64,000 nt of DNA from UMGS1519 sp050951005 (lineage in GTDB: Bacteria; Actinomycetota; Coriobacteriia; Coriobacteriales; Eggerthellaceae), in contig JBMNIP010000001.1 in the NCBI GenBank assembly GCA_050951005.1, positions 310,001 through 374,000 of the forward strand. The letters are read 5' to 3'. A program made the position numbers and the translations under genes. Positions 1-8,042 of the stretch are shown here, piece by piece. Numbering within the stretch: the stretch's first letter is position 1; each line of letters begins with the position of its first letter. Below the pieces are notes generated by a model that made no database searches, was not told the DNA's origin, and saw only the letters and a list, made by a program, of their open reading frames with translations.

Positions 1-1221
1 GTCACCCCGTTCGAAGGGGGTTTCTCGGCCTATATCCAGCAGCGCGTCGAACGCCAGCGCATCGCCGAGGTTACCGAGCAGCGTCGCCAAAATGAGATCC
101 GCAAGGAGCTCGCATGGCTGTCCCGCGGGGCCCGAGCGCGTGCGACCAAGCCGAAGTTCCATGTCGCGGCTGCTCAGGCGCTCATTGCCGATGACCCTCC
201 CATCCGCAACACACTCGAGCTGAAGCGCTTGTCCATGCAACGATTGGGAAAGCAGGTAGTGGACCTGACCAATGTCACGGTGCGTTTCGGCGACCGTACG
301 GTTATCGACCAGGTGGACTGGACCATCGGACCTGGAGACCGTTTCGGCCTGTTGGGCGAAAACGGGGCGGGGAAAACGACGATGCTCAACCTGATTACCG
401 GTCAGCTGCAACCCACCAGCGGGTTCGTGAAAATCGGAAAGACGGTGAAGTGCGCGATTCTCTCCCAGCGGTTGCATGAATTGGAGCCGGTAGCGGACGA
501 TTTCGTACGCGTCGTGCTGAAGCGCTGCCGTACCACCTATATGGTCGATGGCAAGGAGATGAGCCCCGGCGAGCTGCTGGAGCACATGGGCTTCGAACGC
601 GCGCAGCTGAACAGCCGCGTGAAGGATCTCTCCGGCGGTCAGAAACGCCGCCTGCAGCTGTTGCTGGTGCTTCTCCAAGAGCCGAATATGCTCGTATTGG
701 ACGAGCCGGGCAACGACATGGACACCGATATGCTGGCGGTGATGGAGGATCTGTTGGACGAATGGCCCGGTACGCTGGTGGTCGTCTCGCACGACCGCTA
801 TTTCATGGAGCGGGTGACGGATGACCAGTATGCGCTGATCGACGGGCATATCCGGCATGTGCCGGGAGGTGTGGAGCAGTACCTGCAGATTATGGACGAG
901 CGGGCGGGGCGCCAAGCGGCCGACCCCCATGCGAAGAACCTTCCTGCGCAGGCAGAAGCCAAGCAGGCAAAGTCCGCTGCCCGCACCGACGGCATGACGA
1001 ACGCCGAGCGGTACAAGGCACGCAAGGAGTTGGCTTCGCTTGAGCGTCGAATATCGACGCAAGAGAGGAAACTGGCTCAGGCGGAGCAGACCATGCGGGA
1101 GGTTGATCCTACCGATTATCAAGCGTTGGAAGCACAGCAGCAGGCCATTGCCGATATCAAGGACGAGAAGGATGCGTTGGAGCTCGATTGGCTGGAACTG
1201 TCTGAGAAACTTGGCGAATAG
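1..1221 (+). CDS. ABC-F family ATPase, C-terminal part (start lies before the window)
   Basis: The reading frame is already open at base 1, so only the last 406 residues are present. The first 70 or so residues form a basic helical linker of the kind that joins the two ATPase domains of ABC-F proteins. The second ATPase domain follows, with Walker A GENGAGKTT, signature LSGGQKRR and Walker B LVLDEPGNDMD. The last 80 residues are a charged coiled coil, as in the Uup branch. ABC-F proteins lack membrane segments and act on ribosomes or on branched DNA (Uup). The coiled coil suggests Uup rather than the antibiotic-resistance group, but the missing N-terminal half prevents a firm subfamily call. 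The stop codon lies 5 bases from the stop of the convergent nrdG gene. Confidence 0.88.
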   Translation, partial: VTPFEGGFSAYIQQRVERQRIAEVTEQRRQNEIRKELAWLSRGARARATKPKFHVAAAQALIADDPPIRNTLELKRLSMQRLGKQVVDLTNVTVRFGDRTVIDQVDWTIGPGDRFGLLGENGAGKTTMLNLITGQLQPTSGFVKIGKTVKCAILSQRLHELEPVADDFVRVVLKRCRTTYMVDGKEMSPGELLEHMGFERAQLNSRVKDLSGGQKRRLQLLLVLLQEPNMLVLDEPGNDMDTDMLAVMEDLLDEWPGTLVVVSHDRYFMERVTDDQYALIDGHIRHVPGGVEQYLQIMDERAGRQAADPHAKNLPAQAEAKQAKSAARTDGMTNAERYKARKELASLERRISTQERKLAQAEQTMREVDPTDYQALEAQQQAIADIKDEKDALELDWLELSEKLGE

Positions 1222-1225
1222 CGCC

Positions 1226-1945
1226 TCAATCGGGGTTGCGGATCTGTGCGGCGGGGCACAGCCTCTGCAGCTCAGGGAGAAGGGCCTCTAATTCTTCTGG
1301 CGGCCAGGCATGGAAGATTCCCGAACCGGCAATGACCCCTTCGCTATCACGGTATTGCTGCAGGTACCAGGCGGGGACGCTGTGCAGATGCCTGGCGATG
1401 GTGCGCAGGTCGTCTTTCGTATGCAGCTCGCGGGTCACGGTGGTGCGGCATTCGTAGGGCACCCCGCTGTTTGCGATTACGATAAGCGATGCCCCGATTC
1501 CTTCCGTGGAAATCGCATCCATACCGCTGGTTTCGGCATAGCGGGCCGGGGCGTTCTTGATGTCCAGCGCCACGTAATCCACATAGCCTGTTGCGAGAAG
1601 GCGTTCCAACCGACCGGGCAGGGTGCCGTTCGTGTCGAGCTTCACCAGGAATCCGCGCGCATGGATGTCCCGGCAGAATTCGGTCAGGTCGGGCTGAAGC
1701 AGGGGCTCCCCGCCTGTGATGCAGACGCCGTCAAGCAGTCCCGCCCGTTTGTCCAGCAGCGCGAACAGCTCCTCTTCGGGCACGAGTGGGAAGTATCGCG
1801 TGCCATCCTCGGCTTTTCGGCCGAGGACCAGGTCATGGTTCTGGCAGAACGGGCAGCGCAGGTTGCAACCCGGGGTGAACACGGTTGCCGCCGTCTTTCC
1901 CGGGTAGTCGAGCAGGGTGAGCTTCTGTATTCCCGAAATGCGCAT
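1226..1945 (-). CDS. nrdG: Anaerobic ribonucleoside-triphosphate reductase activating protein (radical SAM)
   Basis: A 239-residue radical SAM enzyme that makes the glycyl radical on NrdD, using S-adenosylmethionine and a [4Fe-4S] cluster. The cluster motif CNLRCPFC (CxxxCxxC) lies near residue 30, directly after an N-terminal segment (QKLTLLDYPGKTAATVF) typical of the longer NrdG/PflA-like activases. ITGGEPLLQ is the SAM-contact GGE motif. It is divergent from nrdD across a 574-base gap, which fits a shared anaerobic dNTP function. No Shine-Dalgarno sequence precedes the ATG, and a TAGAAT hexamer sits 7 bases upstream on the same strand, so the message may be leaderless. A PflA-type activase for another glycyl radical enzyme is the alternative, but the neighbour favours NrdG. 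Confidence 0.88.
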   Translation of the reverse strand: MRISGIQKLTLLDYPGKTAATVFTPGCNLRCPFCQNHDLVLGRKAEDGTRYFPLVPEEELFALLDKRAGLLDGVCITGGEPLLQPDLTEFCRDIHARGFLVKLDTNGTLPGRLERLLATGYVDYVALDIKNAPARYAETSGMDAISTEGIGASLIVIANSGVPYECRTTVTRELHTKDDLRTIARHLHSVPAWYLQQYRDSEGVIAGSGIFHAWPPEELEALLPELQRLCPAAQIRNPD

Positions 1946-2333
1946 AACAGCATTCTAGTGCTCTGGCTGCAGGGGTGTCGTGGATAATTCGGGGAGCATG
2001 CTCCAAACCTCTGGAAGCGTGTCTGATTTCCCGGCACACGGTAACCCGAGGGCAAGCGGGACCCTCATACTGTTTCGGATCGGCTTTGCGCATGGAGCCG
2101 TTCGCCGGATTCCATCCGAAATCGTTCCCGGGCGCCATCTTGCGATGTGGATTGGCGGTGGCAAACTACGGCGATGGTGGATTCCGGTTCGGTGCGATGG
2201 TGGATTCCGAGGTGCATGATTTTTGCCTGAACGGCGCTTCGACCGCTTCTGAGTTTTCAACCTCTTGGGAAAAATGCGGTGGAAAACCAACATTCCCACC
2301 CTCATTTCCTGTCTCCTGTGGAATACCAGGAAA

Positions 2334-2381
2334 ACACCACATGTAGTGTGTAAAATGTTGGCATGCAACAATATATAAGGT
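2334..2381. promoter_or_regulatory. Two tandem NrdR-box-like operators upstream of nrdD
   Basis: Box 1 (2334-2349, acaccacatgtagtgt) is a near-perfect inverted repeat. Box 2 (2366-2381, caacaatatataaggt) matches the NrdR consensus acaCwAtATaTwGtgt at 12 of 16 positions by eye. The start-to-start spacing is 32 bases, three helical turns, which is the known arrangement of paired NrdR boxes before ribonucleotide reductase genes. NrdR is an ATP/dATP-sensing repressor. Its gene is not in this window. Confidence 0.75.
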
Positions 2382-2389
2382 ATTTCACA

Positions 2390-2418
2390 TTGACCGCGGT
2401 CCGAATGCTTGGTAAAGT
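2390..2418 (+). promoter_or_regulatory. Probable nrdD promoter
   Basis: TTGACC at 2390-2395 and TAAAGT at 2413-2418 are separated by 17 bases, a good vegetative sigma-factor match. It lies 9 bases after the second NrdR-like box. The predicted message would start near 2425, giving a leader of about 95 bases. Confidence 0.6.
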
Positions 2419-2519
2419 GCGAAACGATGTGAGCAAAGGGAAACCAACGACGGAGAAGGACATTCCGCGTCGGGCCGAATATCCGTTTCGGCCTGGCTTG
2501 CGGCAGAAAAGGAGCAAAA

Positions 2520-5120
2520 ATGTACCAAGTGCAGAAGCGTGACGGCAAGGTCGTCGAGTTCGATGTCAACAAGATCTCGGCTGCCATCACGAAGGCCTTC
2601 GATGCGCTGGGCAAGCAGTACCATCCCACTACGATCGACATGCTTGCGCTGCAGACTACGGCGAATTTCGAACCGAAGATCACCCATGACATCATCTCGG
2701 TGGAGGATATACAGGACAGCGTCGAGGAGATCCTGTCAACGGCGGGCTATCCCGATGTCGCCAAAGCCTACATCCTCTACCGTCGCCAGCGCGAGAAGGT
2801 GCGCAATGCCAAGGCGTCGCTGCTCGATTACAAGGCGATCGTCGATTCGTACTTGAAGGTGGAGGATTGGCGTGTGAAGGAGAACTCCACCGTTACCTAT
2901 TCGGTCGGGGGCCTGATCCTCTCGAATTCGGGGGCCATCACCGCCAATTACTGGCTTTCCGAGATTTACGATGATGAAGTGGCGCAGGCCCATCGCAATG
3001 CCGATATCCACCTGCATGACCTGTCCATGCTCACCGGCTACTGTGCCGGTTGGTCGTTGAAGCAGCTGATCCAGGAAGGACTCGGCGGCGTGCCGGGCAA
3101 GATTTCCAGCAAGCCCGCTAAGCATCTGGCAAGCCTGTGCAACCAGATGGTGAACTTCCTTGGCATCATGCAGAACGAATGGGCCGGTGCCCAGGCATTC
3201 TCCAGCTTCGATACATATCTTGCCCCGTTCGTGAAGGCCGATAACCTGTCCTACGAAGACACGAAGCGCGCCATCGAGTCATTCATCTACGGCGTGAATA
3301 CCCCCAGCCGTTGGGGTTCGCAATCGCCGTTCTCCAATATCACGCTCGATTGGGTCTGCCCGCCCGACTTGGCCAAGCTGCCGGCTATCGTCGGGGGAAC
3401 GGAGATGGACTTCACCTATGGGGACTGCCAGCACGAGATGGACATGGTCAACAAGGCATTCATCGAGACCATGATCGACGGCGATGCATGCGGACGCGGT
3501 TTCCAGTATCCGATTCCCACCTATTCGATCACCAAGGATTTCGATTGGTCCGATACCGAGAACAACCGCCTGCTTTTCGAGATGACGGCAAAGTACGGCA
3601 CGCCCTACTTCAGCAATTACATTAATTCCGACATGGAGCCCTCTGACGTGCGCTCGATGTGCTGCCGTCTGCGCCTTGACTTGCGCGAGCTGCGCAAGAA
3701 ATCCGGCGGCTACTTCGGCAGCGGGGAGAGCACCGGCAGCATCGGTGTAGTCACCATCAACATGCCGCGCCTGGCATATAAGAGCGCCAACGAGACCGAG
3801 TTCTTCACGCAGCTCGACCACCTGATGGATATCTCCGCCCGTTCGCTCCATACGAAGCGACGGGTTATCACGAAGCTGCTCGATGCCGGCCTGTATCCGT
3901 ACACCAAGCACTATCTTGGCACCTTCGAGAACCACTTCAGCACCATCGGCCTGGTGGGCATGAACGAGGCTTGCCTGAATGCTTCCTGGTTGCGGTGCGA
4001 CCTGACCAACCCGGCAGGGCAGGATTTCACCAAGCGCGTTCTGACGCATATGCGCACGCGCCTGTCCGACTACCAGGAGCTCTACGGGGACCTGTACAAT
4101 CTGGAGGCAACGCCGGCGGAGTCCACCACCTACCGATTCGCCAAGCACGATGTAGAGCAGTTCCCGGACATTATCACGGCCAACATGAACGGTACGCCGT
4201 ACTACACGAACAGCTCGCATCTGCCCGTTGGCTATACCGAGGATATCTTCAGCGCCCTGGATATCCAGGACGATCTGCAGACGCTGTACACCTCCGGTAC
4301 CGTGTTCCATGCGTTCTTGGGCGAGAAGCTTCCTAGCTGGCAGGCGACTGCTCAGCTGGTGCGCAAGATCGCCCAGAACTATCGACTGCCGTATTACACC
4401 ATGTCGCCGACCTATTCCATGTGCCCCAACCACGGGTACCTGGCCGGCGAGGTCTGGAAATGCCCCGAATGCGGCACCGAGACCGAGGTATACAGCCGCA
4501 TCACCGGCTACTACCGTCCGGTCAAGCACTGGAACGATGGCAAGGTACAAGAGTACCGCGACCGTCGCGAGTACCGCCTGGATGCCTCGCCTTTTGCCGA
4601 AGCGGAGAAGCACGGGCGTGAGCTTGATGCCGATCCGCAGGTCGATGGCGTTCCGGTGAGCGCCGTGGCCGGGGCAGGATTCGAGCCGGAATCGGCTCGT
4701 GCTGTAGCCGTCACCCAGCCGCGAGTCAGCCAGCAGGCACGCGGGCGCGAACTGCCGATCGACCATACCCCGGAGGTTTCCGAGGTATTGCGGCAGGCTG
4801 AGGCGGTTACGTCCGAGGCAGCGGCTTCTGCCCAGAAGGAGCCGGAGACTGTGGCGGGTACGACCTTGCTCCCGCAAGGCCGCTACCTGCTGGCTACCCG
4901 CACCTGCCCGAATTGCAAGCGTGCGGCAGAGATGATGGACGAGGCGGGCATCGCCTATGAAGAGGTGTTCGCCGAGGAGTACCCGGAGCTTGTCAGCGCA
5001 CTGGACGTTATGCAGGCTCCGGCATTGGTCACCGTCACCGGCGATGGCAGCATGGGCGTGGAAGCGGCGGGCGCGCCGGCCGTGTTCAAGCGCCTCCAGG
5101 ATATCAAGGCGCAGCGATAG
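2520..5120 (+). CDS. nrdD: Anaerobic (class III) ribonucleoside-triphosphate reductase with fused C-terminal glutaredoxin-like domain
   Basis: An 866-residue glycyl radical enzyme that reduces ribonucleotides to deoxyribonucleotides without oxygen. Residues 1-95 form an ATP-cone allosteric domain. C175 (GYCAGW) and C485 (GMNEACLN) sit where the active-site cysteines are expected. The zinc site is C635, H638, C648 and C651; its first pair reads CPNH rather than CxxC. G663 in SRITGYYRP is the glycyl radical position. Residues ~700-780 are an Ala/Glu-rich linker, and residues 781-866 form a glutaredoxin/NrdH-like domain with redox motif C796-P-N-C799. Many NrdD proteins end shortly after the radical loop. 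The fused domain suggests reducing equivalents come from a built-in redoxin rather than formate. Shine-Dalgarno AAAAGGAG sets the start. Confidence 0.95.
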   Translation: MYQVQKRDGKVVEFDVNKISAAITKAFDALGKQYHPTTIDMLALQTTANFEPKITHDIISVEDIQDSVEEILSTAGYPDVAKAYILYRRQREKVRNAKASLLDYKAIVDSYLKVEDWRVKENSTVTYSVGGLILSNSGAITANYWLSEIYDDEVAQAHRNADIHLHDLSMLTGYCAGWSLKQLIQEGLGGVPGKISSKPAKHLASLCNQMVNFLGIMQNEWAGAQAFSSFDTYLAPFVKADNLSYEDTKRAIESFIYGVNTPSRWGSQSPFSNITLDWVCPPDLAKLPAIVGGTEMDFTYGDCQHEMDMVNKAFIETMIDGDACGRGFQYPIPTYSITKDFDWSDTENNRLLFEMTAKYGTPYFSNYINSDMEPSDVRSMCCRLRLDLRELRKKSGGYFGSGESTGSIGVVTINMPRLAYKSANETEFFTQLDHLMDISARSLHTKRRVITKLLDAGLYPYTKHYLGTFENHFSTIGLVGMNEACLNASWLRCDLTNPAGQDFTKRVLTHMRTRLSDYQELYGDLYNLEATPAESTTYRFAKHDVEQFPDIITANMNGTPYYTNSSHLPVGYTEDIFSALDIQDDLQTLYTSGTVFHAFLGEKLPSWQATAQLVRKIAQNYRLPYYTMSPTYSMCPNHGYLAGEVWKCPECGTETEVYSRITGYYRPVKHWNDGKVQEYRDRREYRLDASPFAEAEKHGRELDADPQVDGVPVSAVAGAGFEPESARAVAVTQPRVSQQARGRELPIDHTPEVSEVLRQAEAVTSEAAASAQKEPETVAGTTLLPQGRYLLATRTCPNCKRAAEMMDEAGIAYEEVFAEEYPELVSALDVMQAPALVTVTGDGSMGVEAAGAPAVFKRLQDIKAQR

Positions 5121-5145
5121 CGCCCGGTCGCCGGCGAGCGAACAT

Positions 5146-5189
5146 GCGAGCGGCTTGCAGGCATCTGATGCCGGCAAGCCGCTCGCTTT
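5146..5189 (+). terminator. Terminator after nrdD
   Basis: A perfect 13-base stem (gcgagcggcttgc 5146-5158 with gcaagccgctcgc 5174-5186) encloses a second small stem (ggcat/atgcc) and is followed by TTT. It lies 26 bases after the nrdD stop. Confidence 0.75.
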
Positions 5190-5321
5190 GCCCTGATAGC
5201 CGTTCTGCGCAACCGAACGGCTGCCGGCATCGCCAGCTGATTGCACACGGCACCGTCCACATCGGTATCCCACCGTCAGACGATGGACGTTTTCTCAAGA
5301 TGCGTATGGCGGACGGCAAGA

Positions 5322-5330
5322 TGGTATACT
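5322..5330 (+). promoter_or_regulatory. Extended -10 element before the amino acid transporter operon
   Basis: TGGTATACT contains a TG extension and a TATACT -10 hexamer. I do not see a good -35 at 17 bases, which fits an extended -10 promoter. The leader to the lipoprotein ATG at 5429 would be about 92 bases. The rest of the 308-base gap between nrdD and this operon holds only the nrdD terminator. Confidence 0.4.
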
Positions 5331-5428
5331 TTCACCGCTTTAGCGCGCTGTAACACTAGTGCGCCGAATCGATTGCACTATTGCAGGGAAACGGGCAGGA
5401 AGTGCGATGCCCGGAGGAGGGGATCTCG

Positions 5429-6283
5429 ATGAAGAGGAAATATGCGCTTATCATGGCCTGCGCTGCGGCTCTATGCCTCTCGCTTGCCGTTCTGGCTGGT
5501 TGCTCGGGCGGAAGCAGCAGCTCTGAGAGCACGGAATCGTCGGGCGATGTAGCGCCCGAGAACAACACGTTCATCGTCGGATTCGACCAGAGCTATCCGC
5601 CGTATGGCTACAAGGATACTAAGACCGGTGAATTCACCGGCGTCGATCTCGACCTCGCCAAGGAGGTTTGCGAGCGTAACGGCTGGGAGTTCAAGGCCGA
5701 GCCCATCGATTGGGATTCCAAGGATGCCCTGATCCAGCAGGGCGATATCACCTGCATTTGGAACGGATTCACCTATGAGGGCCGCGAGAACGATTACGCC
5801 TTCTCCGGCCGGTACATGATCAACGGCCAGGTGGTTGTCGTGAAGAAGGGAAGCGGCATCGATAAGCTCTCGGATCTCAAGGACAAGACGGTCATCACCC
5901 AAGTCGACTCGGCGGCACTCGATGTGCTCGACGGCGACCAGAAGGACCTGCAGGATACCTTCAAGGGCGGCAAGGTCGAGACTATCAGCGATTACAACAA
6001 CGCCTTCATGCAGCTGGAGTCCGGCACCGTCGATGCGGTTGCCTGCGACCTGTCCATTGCGGCGTATCAGATGGCGGCCAAGCCCGATGCCTACAAGCAG
6101 CTGGATGAGCAGCTGTCCTCCGAGCATTATGCGGTCGGCTTCCGCAAGGACGATCAGGGCCAGGCGCTTGCCGACAAGGTCACCGAGACCCTGAAGGAAA
6201 TGGATGAGGACGGTACCGTGAAGAAGATCCTGAACAAGTACAAGGATCAGGGTATCAGCTATAAGAACTGGTGCCTGGAATAG
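5429..6283 (+). CDS. Amino acid ABC transporter substrate-binding lipoprotein
   Basis: A 284-residue lipoprotein of the family 3 solute-binding proteins (polar amino acids). The N-terminus is a lipoprotein signal peptide (MKRKYALIM..., lipobox LAGC with Cys about residue 24) followed by a Ser/Glu tether. The mature protein opens with FIVGFDQSYPPYGYKD and contains GVDLDLAKEV, the standard ligand-binding lobe entry of this family. Longer in-frame starts exist upstream, but the GGAGGAGGGG at 5412-5421 and the signal peptide fix the start at 5429. It is the first gene of a three-gene importer. The exact substrate (glutamine, cystine, arginine or similar) cannot be read from sequence. Lgt, which lipidates such proteins, is encoded about 5 kb downstream. 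Confidence 0.92.
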   Translation: MKRKYALIMACAAALCLSLAVLAGCSGGSSSSESTESSGDVAPENNTFIVGFDQSYPPYGYKDTKTGEFTGVDLDLAKEVCERNGWEFKAEPIDWDSKDALIQQGDITCIWNGFTYEGRENDYAFSGRYMINGQVVVVKKGSGIDKLSDLKDKTVITQVDSAALDVLDGDQKDLQDTFKGGKVETISDYNNAFMQLESGTVDAVACDLSIAAYQMAAKPDAYKQLDEQLSSEHYAVGFRKDDQGQALADKVTETLKEMDEDGTVKKILNKYKDQGISYKNWCLE

Positions 6284-6316
6284 CAAGAACCTCCGTGCAC
6301 AGCGCGCGGCGGTAAC

Positions 6317-6345
6317 GGAGCAGGGGGCCATCCGCCCCCTGCTCC
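6317..6345 (+). terminator. Intercistronic stem-loop between binding protein and permease
   Basis: A perfect 11-base G+C-rich stem (ggagcaggggg/ccccctgctcc) with a 7-base loop, followed by CGTGTTTGTT. A weak terminator or RNA-stabilising hairpin here would give more binding protein than permease, as is common in such operons. It also covers the region just before the first possible permease start codon. Confidence 0.6.
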
Positions 6346-6370
6346 CGTGTTTGTTCGGAAAGGGCAGGTT

Positions 6371-7036
6371 TTGGATTTCACGACATTGATGACATTGGTG
6401 CTTCCCGATCTTGCATCGGGATTCGTGTTGTCGTTGGAGGTGTTCGCGGTCACGCTGGTCGGTGCGCTGCCGCTGGGCGTGCTTATTGCGCTTGCGCGCA
6501 TGAGCAAAGTGAAGGTGGTTTCGGCCATCGCCCGCATCTACATCTCCTTCATGCGCGGTACCCCGTTGATGCTGCAGCTGATGGCGCTCATGTTCGGGCC
6601 GTACTACCTGTTCGGCATCTCCATGGGCAGCGGCTGGAAATTCGGAGCTTGCGCTATCGGCTTCATCCTGAACTATGCGGCCTACTTTGCCGAGATCTAT
6701 CGCAGCGGCATCCAGTCTATCCCGCGTGGGCAGTATGAGGCAGCCGAGGTGTTGGGCTATACCAAGGGTCAGACGTTCATGAAAATCGTCCTACCCCAGG
6801 TGATCAAACGCATCCTGCCAGCTATGGGCAACGAGATCATCACCTTGGTCAAGGATACCTCGCTGGCATTCGTGCTGGGCATCGCAGAGATGTTCACCGA
6901 GGCCAAGGCACTGGCCGCTTCGTTCGTCAACATGATGCCGTATGTCATCGCCGCGTTGATGTACTGGGTCTTCACCCTGGTGGTCGAGTTCCTGCTGAAC
7001 CGTGCCGAGAAGAAGCTGAGCTACTATCATGACTAG
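6371..7036 (+). CDS. Amino acid ABC transporter permease
   Basis: An inner-membrane permease of the His/Glu/Gln/Arg/opine family with about five membrane helices. The region PRGQYEAAEVLGYTKGQ is the EAA loop that docks with the ATPase. Two starts are possible: GTG at 6347, immediately after the stem-loop and without a Shine-Dalgarno, and TTG at 6371, preceded by AGGGCAGG. I prefer TTG, giving 221 residues; either gives a complete family-length protein. The gene overlaps the first possible start of the ATPase gene, so the two are translationally linked. Confidence 0.9.
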   Translation: MDFTTLMTLVLPDLASGFVLSLEVFAVTLVGALPLGVLIALARMSKVKVVSAIARIYISFMRGTPLMLQLMALMFGPYYLFGISMGSGWKFGACAIGFILNYAAYFAEIYRSGIQSIPRGQYEAAEVLGYTKGQTFMKIVLPQVIKRILPAMGNEIITLVKDTSLAFVLGIAEMFTEAKALAASFVNMMPYVIAALMYWVFTLVVEFLLNRAEKKLSYYHD

Positions 7037-7046
7037 GGATGAGACC

Positions 7047-7832
7047 ATGAACCAGACAACGGATAATCGTGCCGTCATCGCCGAGCTGAGCCATGTGGAG
7101 AAGCGCTTCGGCGAGAACGTGGTTCTCAAGGACATCAGCCTAACGGTACACGAGGGCGAAGTGGTGGCGATCATCGGGTCGTCCGGCGGCGGCAAGTCAA
7201 CCCTCCTGCGTTGTGCCACGTTGTTGGAGACCTTCGAGCGTGGCTCGTTGGCCTACGGCGACATTGTGGTTGCGAAGAACAACGATGCGGGGTCGGCCGT
7301 TTACGCCGACAAGGCAACGCTTGCGAAAGCACGCCAGCGTTTCGGGCTCGTGTTCCAGAACTTCAACCTGTTTCCGCATCGTACGGCGCTGCAGAACGTT
7401 ATGGATGCGCCCATATTGGTGCAGAAGCGCAATGCGCCCGAGGTGGAGAAGGAAGCCCGCCGCTTGCTGGCGCGTTTCGGCCTCGAAGGCAAGGAGGATT
7501 TCGTCCCCTGCAACCTTTCCGGTGGTCAGCAGCAGCGTGTGGCCATTGCGCGCGCCCTGTGCATGAACCCGCAGATCTTGTATTTCGACGAGCCCACCAG
7601 CGCACTTGACCCCGAGCTGACCCAAGAGGTCCTGCAGGTTATCCGCGGCCTGGCGGAAGACCATATGACCATGGTCATCGTCACACACGAGATGGCATTT
7701 GCCCGCGACGTCGCCGACACGGTCATCTTCATGGACAAGGGCCTGATCGTCGAGCAGGGCCCTGCCGAGCAGGTGATCGAGCATCCGCAGCACGAACGCA
7801 CGAAAGCCTTCCTCTCGAAGGGGCAAGACTAG
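7047..7832 (+). CDS. Amino acid ABC transporter ATP-binding protein
   Basis: A 261-residue ABC ATPase that energises the importer encoded by the two preceding genes. It has Walker A GSSGGGKST, Q-loop region LVFQNFNLFPH, signature LSGGQQQRVAIA, Walker B ILYFDEPTSALD and the switch His in VTHEMAFA. The sequence is of the GlnQ/HisP type. An ATG at 7029 overlaps the permease gene but lacks a ribosome-binding site. The ATG at 7047 follows AGGGATGAG and fits the usual N-terminus better. An insertion near residues 65-80 (KNNDAGSAVYADKAT) lengthens the beta-strand region slightly compared with E. coli GlnQ. The gene closes the operon, with a strong terminator behind it. Confidence 0.93.
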   Translation: MNQTTDNRAVIAELSHVEKRFGENVVLKDISLTVHEGEVVAIIGSSGGGKSTLLRCATLLETFERGSLAYGDIVVAKNNDAGSAVYADKATLAKARQRFGLVFQNFNLFPHRTALQNVMDAPILVQKRNAPEVEKEARRLLARFGLEGKEDFVPCNLSGGQQQRVAIARALCMNPQILYFDEPTSALDPELTQEVLQVIRGLAEDHMTMVIVTHEMAFARDVADTVIFMDKGLIVEQGPAEQVIEHPQHERTKAFLSKGQD

Positions 7833-7877
7833 CGTTTGTTTCAGTTGCAGGCATTTCCGGTACCCTCTGAACACTTT

Positions 7878-7905
7878 GCCCTGGTTTGTAAAACCAGGGC
7901 TTTTT
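7878..7905 (+). terminator. Rho-independent terminator of the amino acid ABC operon
   Basis: A ten-base perfect stem (gccctggttt/aaaccagggc) with a GTA loop, followed directly by TTTTT. Confidence 0.9.
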
Positions 7906-7976
7906 CTTTCAGAACAGATTCTCAACGGATAAAAAGAATTACCCCTCAAGCGCCCACATAGGATGATTCTGCGGTA

Positions 7977-8026
7977 CCATGCATGATGATGCATGGAAAA
8001 TACCAATATATTCTTCATGAATATAT
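7977..8026. promoter_or_regulatory. Two perfect palindromes upstream of the CoA-transferase pair
   Basis: Palindrome 1 has arms ccatgcat (7977-7984) and atgcatgg (7989-7996). Palindrome 2 has arms atatattc (8006-8013) and gaatatat (8019-8026). Their centres are about 30 bases apart. They differ in sequence, so they may be two operators or an operator and a leader RNA hairpin just before the ribosome-binding site at about 8031. No regulator gene is adjacent. Confidence 0.45.
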
Positions 8027-8042
8027 AGACAGGAGGGCATAC

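Larger units (their letters stand above)
1946..2519. other. Divergent nrdG/nrdD intergenic region
   Basis: This 574-base gap carries no convincing gene. It contains a 12-base perfect palindrome, GGAGCATGCTCC (1993-2004), close to the nrdG start. On the nrdD side it has two NrdR-box-like palindromes (2334-2381), a promoter (2390-2418) and a Shine-Dalgarno AAAAGGAG just before the nrdD ATG. I see nothing I can name between 2005 and 2330. Confidence 0.6.

Noticed and set aside
3279..5273. 664-codon open frame on the minus strand across nrdD
   Set aside because: It is an antisense shadow of a highly conserved gene in G+C-rich DNA and has no recognisable motif or ribosome-binding site.
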